Positions 45,398 to 57,570 of a stretch of DNA of 64,000 bases are shown here, in pieces. This DNA is from Pohlia nutans. Its lineage: Eukaryota; Streptophyta; Bryopsida; Bryales; Mniaceae. The notes beneath the pieces are model-generated. The model was not told the origin of the DNA. It saw only the letters and a list, made by a program, of their open reading frames with translations, and made no database searches. Position numbers and translations under genes: made by a program. The number at the start of each line of letters is the position of its first letter. Positions within the stretch are counted from its first letter, which is position 1. The stretch covers positions 7,876,501 to 7,940,500 of the forward strand of contig CM040101.1 in assembly GCA_022496805.1 (NCBI GenBank), written 5' to 3'.

Positions 45398-48300
45398 GAT
45401 TTATATTCTTGCACTGAGCCAAAATGCTGTAAATTGATTCACATTTGTACTGAAGCTTACATGGTGAGGCACCTCGTATTTGTGGATTTAGAGAACATGC
45501 GCACTCGCATGCGCAATGGATAGAAGTGAAAAAATTCTATCTCTCAGTCCTGAGTTTTATACAAATTGGAGTGGTGTTGGCAAATTGTGATCATTCACAT
45601 TACAATAATAATTGGGCACATTTCCATGGGTCTCCGGTGGGATAGAAAGTAAATTATGCCATAAAAACTTCAGAATCTCTAAAGTCCTACAAAGGTTGCT
45701 TGTTTTTTAAGGTGTTTCAGAATTTTAAATTTCCAGATTGTTGTAAGTTATACCTGTAACTCTATAAGGAATGATTAAGTGACATGTATTGACTTGTATT
45801 TGACACATTTTAAAAATAAAAACTCGAGGCCTCTTAGAGGGCTCAAATTTCTTGTAATGTTTTTTAAAGGAAATGTAATGAAGTGTAAACATGTTGTTGG
45901 TCTATTAGAACATGTCATTATCACAAATCCTCTAGAGGGTCTAGGGATTGTCAACCAAAAACAAATGAATTATAAATTATACATTTTGCAACTTATGGAA
46001 ATTGGCATTAAAAGAAAATATATTAAAAACATAGTTAGAAGTTATTCAAGCGGTCAAATTTCAAAGAATATTTATTAATCTTTATTGAATTCATTTTTGA
46101 AACCTTTAACTTTTATAATTCACCAAGAATTCAATTTCATTCACCAAAAAATTCATCTTGCATTAAATGGTGAGAAAGACAATTTTGTTTTATGATGGAT
46201 ACACCAATAATTTTCTCTCATAGTAAATATTTTTACATTTAGATCACATTGAATACTTTTCATTCTTTTCCTCATAACAAAATATTTGACTTTGGTGTAT
46301 AATTTTGAATTTTACCGATTTGAAAATAATGGAAATTGTAAAAATATTAAAAACATTAGATAAAAGTGTTTGCCTAAAAATACTACTCAAAGTTTGGTTG
46401 AAATCATAAAATAGTCCCTTGGGCCTATAGGGGTTATAAGAATATTAAGAAAGATCAACAAGTTTTTTTTATAATTTTTTTTATTTCATTTTAAAATTGG
46501 GCACATTTCATTATTTTGACCATTTTATATGGTGCATGAGTGATAACATGGAAGTTAATAAACAAGTGGTTTCCTTTAATACATTGTTTTTTTAAGTAGA
46601 AGTTATTAAAATGAGAAAAATAAAAACTTTTATATATGAAACGTGCAATGTAGAGCAGACCATCACAACTAGGATAAGAAGCTCAAAACGTAAATGAGAA
46701 CCGACCAATTTCAAAGTAGTGTAGAAAATACATAAACAATCCATTAATCCAATGTCTACAAAACTAATACAAACACCATAGAATACAGTACGTAATAAAC
46801 ATATTTTTACGCAAAAGTAGGTTTTTACACAAATTCACTAACCATTATTAAAACCCAACGACCCACCACAAAAGCTTGCACAAACATGATTACTATCCTA
46901 GTTTCAATATAGATTATAGTGATTTTAAAATTTAACTCCAATATTTATATCAAAATATCTCTACAACTATCACATAGCTATAGTTGGGCTTTGATTAGTG
47001 TTCAATCTTCTACGATTGATATAATAGGAAGTACTAATAGTTTGTCCAAAGTAGTTATTGGGACTAGGTCGGACAATGCCAAAGTTTGGTACAACAATTC
47101 TAGTGGCAAAATTGTCTTTGCAAGCATGTATGTACCGTTTGTATTATATCAGGTTGGTTTGTGTCAGAGTTGGTGGCTCAACCGTTCTAGAGGCAGAATT
47201 GTTGTAAAAAGCCTACATGTATGCATCATTTTGTGTTACAAAATACACGAGGTTGGTCTTTGCCAAAGTCCAACACAACATTTTTGGTGGTAGACTCTTC
47301 ATTTATACTTACCCTTCAAAAAAGGATTGAAATTCATCTTTTTTGTAAAATGGGTGTGAAAAGATTGTTGTTGTATAAAAATGAGTGACATAGTATTCCA
47401 CTTGAAACATTTCACTAGGGTTAACCTTTAGTATCATGATATACCATAACATGGTAGCAGTTGAGGCACCTTTGAAGTTCCACGTCGTCTTTCTCGCCAT
47501 TCACATCTTCTTTTTGGGTCTTAATTAATAAGAAAACAACACATGACACTTTTTTTAAATGAATTAATTTGTGCCCGAGCTGCTACCATGTTACGATAAT
47601 GCTAAAACAGGAATAGTTTAACATGATGTAAAGATAATTGTGACACAAAATATGGCCACCAAACTTTTAAAGGCTCTTAAATGTGTTGCAATTAGATCAA
47701 TAAATCTCTTTAATAGGCGATAATAGAGAAATTGGTAAAGTCATAAAAACTTTGGATTCCGGTGGTCTGTTAGACAATATTCTAGCCGGAATCCCTAAGC
47801 AAGAAGATGTGTCAGGTGACCCAAAAAAAAAAGTATATAAGATGTATTTGCGGAAAGTAAACTTAGGCGATTGGGTTTGGTTCTGCGTTAAGGTGTGTCA
47901 TCGGAACTTAGTCCAAAATTAGACCACATTACCAAAACACGCCGTCGCCTAGGGTTTGAACCTTGCATTCTAAGTAGCCTCATAGCTTCCAATGCTAGCC
48001 CGGCACACTCGACATTTTCTTTCTTGAGCTTGTGTCCAGGAAATTGCAAATATCTACTTTATACATGATGGGCAATGCAAGTCATGGTGGGTGACCCAGG
48101 GACTTTGCAAATTTCTCTAATAGGTCATTTAAACCAAACTCGTCCATCCCTATTTCACTCACCCAATCCATCCCATTAATGGCTATGACTCCCAAAAAAT
48201 TGGTCAAAAGAGTTTCATTCTAATCCTTCTTGATCCTATTTTATAGTACCACGACATATCTATCCCCGGCTCTAAATCCTCCCCTTGATGTTAATGCAAA

Positions 48301-49139
48301 CATTATTCACTTACGAGCACCATTTTCTGAAATTTCCATTTTGGGCACCTTAGGGTCTTTTTTTGGAATTTCTTTTTGCAAATTTGAGGCCTATAGCTCC
48401 AAATTATTTAAGGAGGACCCCTCGGGAATTTCAAACCCTTGGAAGAGAGGGTTGTTTTTTAAGGTGGGCCTCTACATGCACAAAATAGGGAGCAATTTTT
48501 ATCCTCTTGCATTAACATCTAGGGGGATTTAGAGTCGAGGCATATTTATATGAGCACAAGTGGTATGAAAAGCATATCATTGGTATTTAGACATGGGTAG
48601 GAAGGGGAGGAATATTCTTAGCCCACATGCATTTTAAATAGTACCCTCATGTCCATCTTGGGAACATGAAATATGACCCCCCAAATAGCTTCATTATAAA
48701 AGAAGGGGGCGAAATGCTCAAATTAGGATCAATTAGAAGATGACAACAAATGGGCCTTCAAAGGCCCTGATTTATGGTAAGGTGTTCAATAATGGCTCAA
48801 TTTTCAGCACGTGAAATCAACAAGGATGTCACCAGTACAAGCAATTTTTGTGCATGGGGAAAATTAGTAGAAAGACAGAGCAAGTGGAATCATCATTTTT
48901 GGACTCTTCTACAATGAGTTATGAATTTTTGAAATTGGAAATATAGGTGTTCCTAAAATGGTGCCCTAAAGTGACACCCTATAATGTTTGCAGTAAGTAC
49001 ATGACACTATTGCATGGGGAAGCTATTATGTACCTCTGAGTGAAGATTACTAGAGCTCCATAATGGGACCTGCTCCATTTTAGATCACTCTACCATAGTC
49101 AAGTCATGCAGCACTGTAGTAATAATCACAGGAATAAAG
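45398..49139. other. AT-rich intergenic region, no supported gene
   Basis: Open frames at 45779, 46919 and 48230 show no recognisable domains. A partial TTAA-type terminus (GGCCTATAGGGGTTATAAG) is near 46418-46440. Internal repeats around GGTTGGTTTGTGTC and GGTTGGTCTTTGCC lie at 47150-47260. Confidence 0.35.
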
Positions 49140-49440
49140 TGTGGACTTTCATCGCCGGAATCCGACACGGGGCAACGCCCAGGCTGGCGAGATTTTACCG
49201 CGCGGCAAAGGCAGGCAGCCGGCAGCCGGCAACCCCACATGTTTTTATATACAACAGTGCCGAGCGAGGTTTCACGCGCGGTTGGTCTAATCCGGGGCTC
49301 CGTTCACTCTGCTCCTGCCTGGCGGTTCCAAAACTGTCACTGCTCGGATTGGCGAAAGGTTTGAATCGATTGACTGGTTCTTCCCTTCGTGACTTGGCTG
49401 CATGAGTGGCCTTTTTCTGTGTATATTTTGCAGGATTGTA
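49140..49440 (+). promoter_or_regulatory. GC-rich promoter-like island without a recognised gene
   Basis: A sharp rise in GC content after long AT-rich DNA. A TATA-like TTTTTATATACA is at about 49242-49253, and a CT-rich leader-like tract follows to about 49500. This resembles the start of a transcription unit, but no conserved protein follows (the 99-residue frame at 49106-49405 crosses the TATA box). It could head a non-coding or unrecognised transcript. Confidence 0.35.
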
Positions 49441-50380
49441 GGCCATGTTGTTGAGTTATTTTAGGGTTTGGGAAGTGTATTTTTCCTCTCTCTTTTTCTT
49501 TTTTAGAGGTGAATCGAAATCAAGGTTTGTGGCTCTCCTGTCCCTCTTCCATTTCTGTATGTGGATTAAGTTTCTCTTTTGTTTTTTGCTTCGCTTTTTT
49601 GGCAGCAATTGAACCACTCTTTAATATCACATCTTGTACACTGCTTGATGAAGAAGGCATTTCGCGAAAAGATAGGCTGACGAGGAGGGTGACGTCTGGT
49701 GAAGTTTTATTTTAAATTTAAATTTTTGCGAAATGTCCGATATGGAGGGCGTTACCTGATGTAAATCACACTCGGAAGTTAGATGAGGTTTGATTTCATT
49801 CATTGCTTGTGATGAAAATGGCATAATGCTCAATTTTGTGGGAATTCCTATTCTATGTAATCACCTTTGAAACCCTAATTACGATAAATGACTTCTTCAC
49901 CACTCGACAATGTTCTAGGTTGATCTAGGCCTGGAAGCGGTCCAACACGGACCAATTTGTATGGCTATCTTAGAAAATTAAAAATTCTCTCGCCCGGGTT
50001 GTTTGCTCTTGGTTCACTGTGATGTTTCTTTCTTTCAAGAGAATAAAGTGTCTTGTTGTTTAATTATTATTTTTAATAAAAAATAACGATAAGGCGGTAA
50101 ATAATTGTTTCTAAAATTGAACAAAATTTCTCGATGGTGGTTTACGATCTCTTCAATAACCCTTTGGTGCGCAATGTAAATGAGTTCAGACCTTTTGTCC
50201 TATCACATGTGCAGACAATAGCAAATTTTCTTTGCAAATATTGGAGAGTGTGTTGATAATGACGTTAATAGTGTATCTTCTCACCAAACCTTAGATTGCA
50301 CACATTGAAATAAGAAACTTAAAAATTGAACCAACATTAAGTGCAATCAACTCCTAAAAGATGGAGAAGTCTAAATTGAG
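49441..50380. other. region downstream of the promoter-like island
   Basis: A T-rich leader-like tract (49480-49510) and AAACCCTAAT near 49870. Short frames only; no gene is supported. Confidence 0.3.
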
Positions 50381-50389
50381 TCTCATGTA

Positions 50390-50775
50390 CTTTTAGGAGT
50401 TTTGAGTGGGTACTATGTGGACTTTCTTTGGTTTTGTTTATTTATTTGGATCATTATATGTCACTATAAGAAACCCGTGTTTTTTATGACGGATTTTATA
50501 ATAGATTTTTATTGACGTCCAGTTATTTTTATGTTCACAATAACATCAAAAGTAACATCAAGATGTTACATTTGATGTTATTATGAACATGAAAACAACT
50601 GGACGTCAATAAAAATCTGTCATAAAAAACACGGGTTTCTTATAGTCTGTACCGGTAATGTTCTTCACTGATTATGGTGGTATAAATTTTTGTTCCATTT
50701 GAATCATATTTTTCACAATGTGATTGATGGAATTTATCATTTTAAAACCATGAATCTTGTTCTTTAGGGCCTAAG
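50390..50775. mobile_element. copy of the intron-borne transposon, with a CACTA MITE inside
   Basis: GAGTGGGTACTATGTGGACTTTC and TTCTTCACTGATTATGG... through AAAACCATGAATCTTG.TCTTTAGGG match the copies in introns 3 and 4 of the MinC-domain gene. The CACTA MITE at 50462-50647 interrupts it. Confidence 0.5.
50462..50647. mobile_element. 186-bp CACTA MITE with TGT duplication
   Basis: CACTATAAGAAACCCGTG at the left is inverted at the right (CACGGGTTTCTTATAGT, last base changed). TGT flanks both sides (50459-50461, 50648-50650). The arms pair almost throughout. Confidence 0.85.
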
Positions 50776-52898
50776 GATGAAAAAAATTACATTGCACTTA
50801 TGACACATTGCTAATGGAAGAGACAAAGGAACTAATTTTTGTGCAATTTTGAGTGGAGATTTTCATCTAGTAGAAATTGCCCAAAAAAATGAAAATAAAC
50901 ACATTTCAGTTCAGACGCCTTACAATCAGTTTATATCCTATGCAATTTCAAGGCATTCTTTTTGAAGTTGATGTATACCAATGTAACCTCAAGATTCAAT
51001 GGTTATTTTCAAAAGTTTATAGATTTTTTTTTTTTTTACAAACATTAATAAATATCAAACTATGTTATAACCATGTAATTTAGTCAAAATAAGCAAAATA
51101 ACTTTATGAGTTAATGAAACGTATTTTAGGGAACAAGTGTCTAATTTAAATTCTAAATGCTTTTAATAAAATTTATATCCTTTTGTATATTTGAACTTTG
51201 TTTATCTCTATTTAGAAGGTTCTAAAAAACTACATATAAATAGAGTTATCCGAAAACAAAACTGGTTTTCAAGGAGAGTTCAAGTGGAGTTCTCTTCCTA
51301 TAATTATAATTTTTGACAATTGTTGTTCACGAATAGTTTTTATGGTCGGGGCTCTTGGCTTGGGGGAACATGTGGAAACTCTCCTCTAGTATTGGGGAGG
51401 TCACGAGTTCCACACCTCATGATGGTGCAGGGCCTTGCTTTAGATTATTCTTCAACTCACCTTAAACTAGTTTTGCAGTCTTTTTGAACTCAAAACTAGT
51501 TTAAGGTGAGTTTAAGGTTTCTTTCCACTTTGAGACACTCTTTTCGGTTACCTCTAATATCTCTAGAACAAAAACTAGTTGGCTTTCCATTTGTACAAGC
51601 AAAATTCCACTACATACTTTTCTAAGTGATGAAAAATTAGTATGCTTATGAAATTTGAACCATGGTCATCTTAAATAGTTTTAGCATACTACATGAAGGT
51701 TATATAAGCTCCACCTCTTCACCTCTTAATTTTTGTTACTTTGTTTACTATATTAGTAGAGAATACTCCACCTAAAAATATTTTAAAAACATTAGTACAT
51801 TACAATTGACAGGATTTATGTTAGAAATTGAGTTAATTGTTGTTACAACTAATAGAGTTTAAGATTATTTGAGTTTTTAGGAGGAAGGATTTTCTATTAG
51901 TAGTACTAGTACAAAATTGACATTGAAAAAAACGAGGAATCATGGATAATTTTTTTTAACACCATTCAAAGTGATAGCCGGATTTTTGTTATCACAAAGT
52001 AATTGTTTTGACTTATGCAATGTAAAATAGTATTTAAGAAATGGATATTCAATTCAAAACTTATTTTATATTTTCATAATTGCACTTGATTATGCTACAA
52101 AAAGTTGCATATATATATATATATATGTGATAATGAAAAATTGAACAAGTGTAAAAGATTCTAAATCACTTTTTAAACTCCAAATACATGTATAATCTTG
52201 GGGAATTCTCTCTATAGGGGTGGGGGGTTATATATCACTTGCAACTGAGGGGTATTTTTTAGGGAGGGTGGTATTACCTTGTTGGTTAGGAATTAAAGAG
52301 ACCATTGCATTACCTAATTTTCTAATTATGTATGATTTTTTACACCATTAAATTAGATATAACTTTTTTGGTTTGCAGTTTTCAATACACTATCTTTATT
52401 ATAATATTTAAAAATTAAGTTAAAAGTCTCTTACCATGGCATGCAACAGTAAAGGTTTAGGAACAATAAGGGTTTAGAACCAATTGCTATAGGCAATGGT
52501 AGATGGAATGATTATATAATTTTTTTCCCGAATGAATTAATATGATCCTATGGTTTAACTCTTGTCATTTTCTACTTGACCGCCTGAGAACCTACTATGG
52601 ATACTACCTAGATGGATATCTATCTAGGATACTTATTCTAGATGATATCTTAGATCCCCCAAAAAGTCCCCTCTATTATTACATACCATCCTCACTTCAA
52701 GTGAACACTAAATATAATAAGTAATAGGTGGAATTGGGCATACAATCTACCCACTATACAATGACACTCCATAATATGACATATATTATTGTTTCAAGCA
52801 ATACACATGTGACAAGTCATTTATATGACTAATCCATGCCTGCCACCTTGGAGTTAGGGCTTTCTAATTATGTTATAATAGAGAAGAACAATTGTACT
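50776..52898. other. AT-rich intergenic DNA with a dispersed repeat
   Basis: From about 51240 to 51550 the sequence is the inverse of the repeat inside 2951-3874 (GGGGAGGTCACGAGTTCCAC, AAACTAGTTTAAGGTGAG). A short (AT)n run is near 52110-52126. No gene seen. Confidence 0.4.
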
Positions 52899-53123
52899 TT
52901 AACTCTTTCACGCGCTAGCGTTCATATTCTGGATGATTTCTGATGTGTCTTTTCACTACATACAATGAAAATTTTCATCCATCCAAAGTTCTCTTAGTTC
53001 TTGTGTTAGTTCACTACCATTTGTACAATCTTGTATATGGTATGGATCTTCAAAATTACATATATGTATATATACATATACATATACAAACACATACACA
53101 TACATATATACATATACATACAT

Positions 53124-53184
<61 letters not shown>

Positions 53185-53548
53185 ACAAAAATGGTTTATG
53201 CCAAGTTTCATTCTAAGTTCAAAAAAAGAGATCTTCAAAATGATTTTCCAAAATATGTAGAATCAAATAATGGAAATTATACCATCTCATAGTGCATATT
53301 ATTCTCAATTCATTACAAAAAAAATTTAATTAAAAATTGTTAATTTGGGATTTTCAATTGAATAAAAAAGACCTTGAAAATTTAATTAAAAATATTAATA
53401 AAAATTATGATAAGTCCAATTGTACAATGTGATCTACAGATTGAGACTTACAACTTTTCTTTGTATATCAACTCCATTTTTGTATTTCATCAAACATTTT
53501 ATAACACATTTTTGAAATCAGTGCATCATATGGACTTCAAAGGGTTAA
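52899..53548. mobile_element. TTAA-bounded MITE, copy K, with microsatellite expansion
   Basis: TTAA at 52899-52902 and 53545-53548 encloses 642 bp, ends CTCTTTCACGCGC and CTTCAAAGGG. It is homologous to copy A (CATCCATCCAAA, GGTATGGATCTTCAAAAT). A TA/CA-rich microsatellite (about 53058-53180) accounts for its extra length. Confidence 0.75.
53058..53180. repeat. compound microsatellite (TA/CATA/CA)n
   Basis: Runs of ATATAC, CATA, CA and TA repeats. The open frames seen here on both strands are artefacts of the repeat. Confidence 0.95.
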
Positions 53549-54803
53549 GGTAACTTTTCTATCAACAATAGGCTGAATTTGGACAATTTTTGGTATGCTC
53601 ATGGCCCTCACAATTTTGTATTTTCACAACAAACTACTAATAGATTCATGTTCTAAATTACAAATGTTATCAGAAAAATATGATTTCACTTGGATTCAAC
53701 TCTACAACATTTATCTTTCTCTCAAAAATTTGTGACACGTTTTGTATCTTTTGCAAGATGTTCAGATTTCACTTGGATTCAAACTCCCTGGGATGAGGGA
53801 TCGATGGATCATGGATGGGAGGGAAGGTGGAGTTCGGTTGTCGGGTTGCTTTGCAGGAGGTCACGTTCCTTGTCGTGCGTCAGCCAGCTCTGGCGATGTC
53901 AGACGCGGGCTGACCGAGTTCGATCGAGGCGCTACTGTTCTGTCAGATGGTCGGTGAACTGCTTGAAAACTAAGTGAAAAATCGGTTCATTTCGGTAGTA
54001 CACTCAGTAGACGAGTCACGAGCATGTAAGTTCTTTTTGGTACATTTATTATTCCGTCAGTGCACGGAATGATTCTTGCAGAGGAGGTTAGTTTGACATG
54101 GCGACGATTCTCTTGAACTTTTTGTCATGTTACATTACTTTATGTTTTCTCTTGTGTAATTCGACTTGATCACATGCTTTCATGTGCTTCGTATCAATTC
54201 TAGTTTTTTTCTTTTTCTTTCTGGTTGTGAAGTGAGACAATGTGCCTGGTAGTCGAGAATGCTGCGATTATAGCCGTCGTTGATGTCTTTACACACAAGT
54301 AGCACATGCGCGTGATATCAATTTGATGAAGCATGCCTCTATACAATTATAGCACGTCCGCAGTGATGAAGCGTGTCTCTGCATAAGTAGCTCAAGGTCA
54401 GCGATCGTAGGTTATCAAATTGAAATAAATTTTCTGTGAAGGAGTTACGATAGCGGGCCTCGATGTCGTTGTGGAGGAAGACATTGAGCGTTCTGGTTAT
54501 GCTTTGACTAATGAAGACATTCTCCATAGACATGTGTTCTGATTTAGCCTTAGAGATGAAAGTTCCTGACTACGAATCGGACCTCAATTAGTGCAGTGAA
54601 AGGGAGATTAACGCAACTTGCAACAGTAATGAGGTGACTATTTGGGAGATACTATTAGGAGACACTAAAGATCGATGGTGAGCTTGTTCCAATCTTTACA
54701 CTGAATTAGTTAACATCAGATGATCACCTGGCGTTAAGTTTCGAGATCACGTCTTTGGTGATCATATGCTGATCAACAATGCCCGGAATTTATATATGTT
54801 GCT
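53549..54803. other. single-copy-looking region, no recognised gene
   Basis: 53790-53960 is GC-richer (GGATGAGGGATCGATGG to GTTCTGTCAGATGG) and could be an exon or promoter, but its short frames match no family I know. 54290-54560 has a repeated AGCACATGCG/AGCACGTCCG-like pattern. Confidence 0.3.
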
Positions 54804-55379
54804 TAACCCTAACTGCCCAACCATGCATATTTTGCATGATGTACGGATTTGAAATCCATTTACTCATCCATCATGCACTTTTTGCAGTGTGGATTTTTTA
54901 CTGAAACTTTTATGAGAAGTTAGCTTTGTGCATAGGTGATCCGATTAGAAAGGGGATGATTTGTGAAATTTTTATGTCTCATTTCATATTGTAGTGTTCC
55001 ACCCAAAATTTTGAAGATTTTAGTCTAAAAGTGCTCTTGAAAAAATCAACTACTAAAATTAAGCAACCAAAAAATCTCCAAAAATCACTACACTTGGAGA
55101 GTATTACATTTCAACCCATCACAACAAATTTCATTATTAGATTGTCAATATCTTATTCGTAATCGTAATACAAAAGAGTTTGAAATTTTAAGTTTGAAAT
55201 TTTATACACAAATATTGGTGATAGCAATCACAAATCTAACCGTACGGATAGAATCCAAAATTCATGATGTACAACTTTTATTCATTCATCAAGTTGAAAA
55301 TATCCTTCTTAGTTGCATTTTATAATGCATCTTTGGAAAACTGCCAAATCTAAAGAGGGTGAGAACGTTTAGGGGTTAA
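54804..55379. mobile_element. TTAA-bounded MITE, copy L
   Basis: TTAA at both ends, 568 bp, ends CCCTAACTGCCCAACC and GAACGTTTAGGGG. The interior matches copy H in inverse orientation. Confidence 0.75.
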
Positions 55380-56096
55380 TTGTGCGGTACATTCATTGGC
55401 TTCTTCAGTGACGTTTTGTTTGCTTTTTTCCAATAGCTTTAAATTGAGGAGGCTCGTTGTCAGTGTGTGCCAGTCTTCTTCTTGCTGAACAAAGGTGTAC
55501 AGTATCTTAAAATTTGAATGTCACAGAATTGGAAACATAGTTTGAAATGGTTAATAGTGGTGTGAAATGGTTTAATAGTGATTCTCCTTTCCTCTGGCAG
55601 GGACATGGTGCCATAGGCTTGGATTCATAGTCTGTTGCAATCACACAATTTCGTCATTTCGTTGTTGCAATCAAGAATGCAACAACCAGTATCAGAACCA
55701 GTGATGCCTTCACTGCTCGCCCTCGGGAAAGCTCATAACCTAGATTGTCATTCAAGAATAGACCGGACATCCCCAGTAATTTGAACCACGAATTTGTAAG
55801 TTATGATGCATCTTGTCAATCTCTTGGTCCCGAAAGAACACAACTAATTGCAGATCACAGAGTGCATTACAATCCTGAAGTTATCATAACACAGGATTTT
55901 CCGCCTGTCAAATCAGACTGTTTGAGTAACCTTTAGACAACATTATAATGAACGTCAATTTTGTTATGTTAGTGGATATTCACAGTGTCACTTTTCAGGG
56001 AGGGCGGCTTGAAACCTAAATCTATACCAAGAGCTTTGTGCAATTGAATGTTTGGTTTTCAAAATTTTGACCTTCAGAGTGCAATTCAAAGTTCAC
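55380..56096. other. possible exon-bearing region, unrecognised
   Basis: A 63-residue frame at 55745-55936 has balanced composition (FKNRPDIPSNLNHEFVSYD) but no family signature. It could be an exon of an unknown gene or chance. Confidence 0.25.
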
Positions 56097-56127
56097 ACAC
56101 ATACATACATATATATATATTCAAATC

Positions 56128-56205
<78 letters not shown>
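56097..56205. repeat. (AT)n microsatellite
   Basis: An interrupted (CATA)/(TATA) tract ends in about 70 bp of pure AT repeat. Confidence 0.95.
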
Positions 56206-56207
<2 letters not shown>

Positions 56208-56965
56208 ATCCGCTTATACGGGAGGGCTATGGATGAAATTTTATATAAAGTCATGATCAAAAGTTTTCAAGTGTTTTTTTAAGCTATGATTTGTAATTAC
56301 TCCAATTCTTTTAAAATTTGTATTGGTGGTTGGAAGTATTTGAACTCTTTATCAATGAGGGTTCAAAAATAGATGTCCTATTTGGTTCAAAGAGTGTAGT
56401 TCTTTTAGGGCTGCTTCACACTATGGCCGAAGGTCGAGAGGCCGTCGATTTCCACCAATCTCATTAAGTAAGCCTTCAAGTACAAAGCCTTTGCATCCAA
56501 GGAAGGTCCCAATATTGCAATTACAACACTGCATTAGGAATTTGTGCACTTGGCTGTATGACAATGCACTTGTCGCCCGTCGAACAGAAATGAACTTCTT
56601 TTGAAGTTGCAGGGGGTATAAATTTGATACTTGTGGGTTTTAAGGTCGGGAATATACTAAGTGTTAAAGTGGGAATTTTGGGGTTTCCACTAACTCAAAT
56701 CATTCAAATTTGGTCATATATACATTAAATGTTACCTAATACTTCATTTACTAGAAAATAATGTATTAAAGGGGTAGTCAAAAATAAATACAAAGTTATC
56801 TAAATTTTCTACAAAAACATCAAGTTATTCAAAGCACAATCAACCTAACAAATTTTTTTTTTTACTTAAAAACAAAAAATACCAAAAAAATGAATAGGAA
56901 AAAATAAAAAACAAAAAAAAACATAAAAAGAAAACCCCAAAAAATGAAACAAAACAAAGAAACAC
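56206..56965. other. AT-rich flank of the palindrome
   Basis: No gene. 56830-56965 is an A-rich simple-sequence stretch. Confidence 0.35.
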
Positions 56966-57566
56966 TTAAAAAAAAACTAATAACCAAAAAATAAAGAACA
57001 AAAATAAGAATTTTATAAATAAAATTTTGAAAAAAAATATTTTTTTAAAATATTTTTTTATTGCAGTTGTACTGCTGCGGCGGTGCAGCTGTATTGCTGC
57101 TGCAGTACTGCTGCACTGCAGCGCAGCCCGCCCGCTGCCCATGCAGGACGGGGCGGGCTGCAGGGCTAGGCCAAAGGGCCTTGGCTGGCCCTTGTCAACC
57201 CCGCGGAACTCCGCGGGGTTGGCAAGCGCGCCCTTTGGGAGGGCGCGCCTAAGTATAAATTGGCTTTTTTAAAAGCCCATCTCTAAGTGTTCCAAGAATA
57301 TAAGGCTTACCCCACCCCCATAGTCCATGCATTTCACATTATACCTCTCAAAGACAATTTGAAAGACAAACACCATATTTGGATCCTGCATGGGCAGCGG
57401 GCGGGCTGCGCTGCAGTGCAGCAGTACTGCAGCAGCAATACAGCTGCACCGCCGCAGCAGTACAACTGCAATAAAAAAATATTTAAAAAAATTATTTTTT
57501 TTCAAAATTTTATTTATAAAATTCTTATTTTTGTTCTTTATTTTTTGGTTATTAGTTTTTTTTTAA
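56966..57566. repeat. large palindrome, 182-bp arms and 237-bp loop
   Basis: The arms 56966-57147 and 57385-57566 are near-perfect inverse copies. Outer parts are A/T-rich and inner parts GC-rich (GTACTGCTGCGGCGGTGCAG, CTGCACTGCAGCGCAGC). The loop holds several short GC hairpins and, at 57345-57376, a piece of the neighbouring 142-bp tandem repeat (GACAATTTGAAAGACAAAC). Both outer ends are TTAA. Confidence 0.9.
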
Positions 57567-57570
57567 AGAC

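Noticed and set aside
52943..53238. Tyr/Ile/His- and Cys/Val-repeat frames
   Set aside because: Direct products of the TA/CA microsatellite.
57027..57505. Matching Ala/Leu/Cys-rich frames on both strands
   Set aside because: They are translations of the two arms of the palindrome, not proteins.
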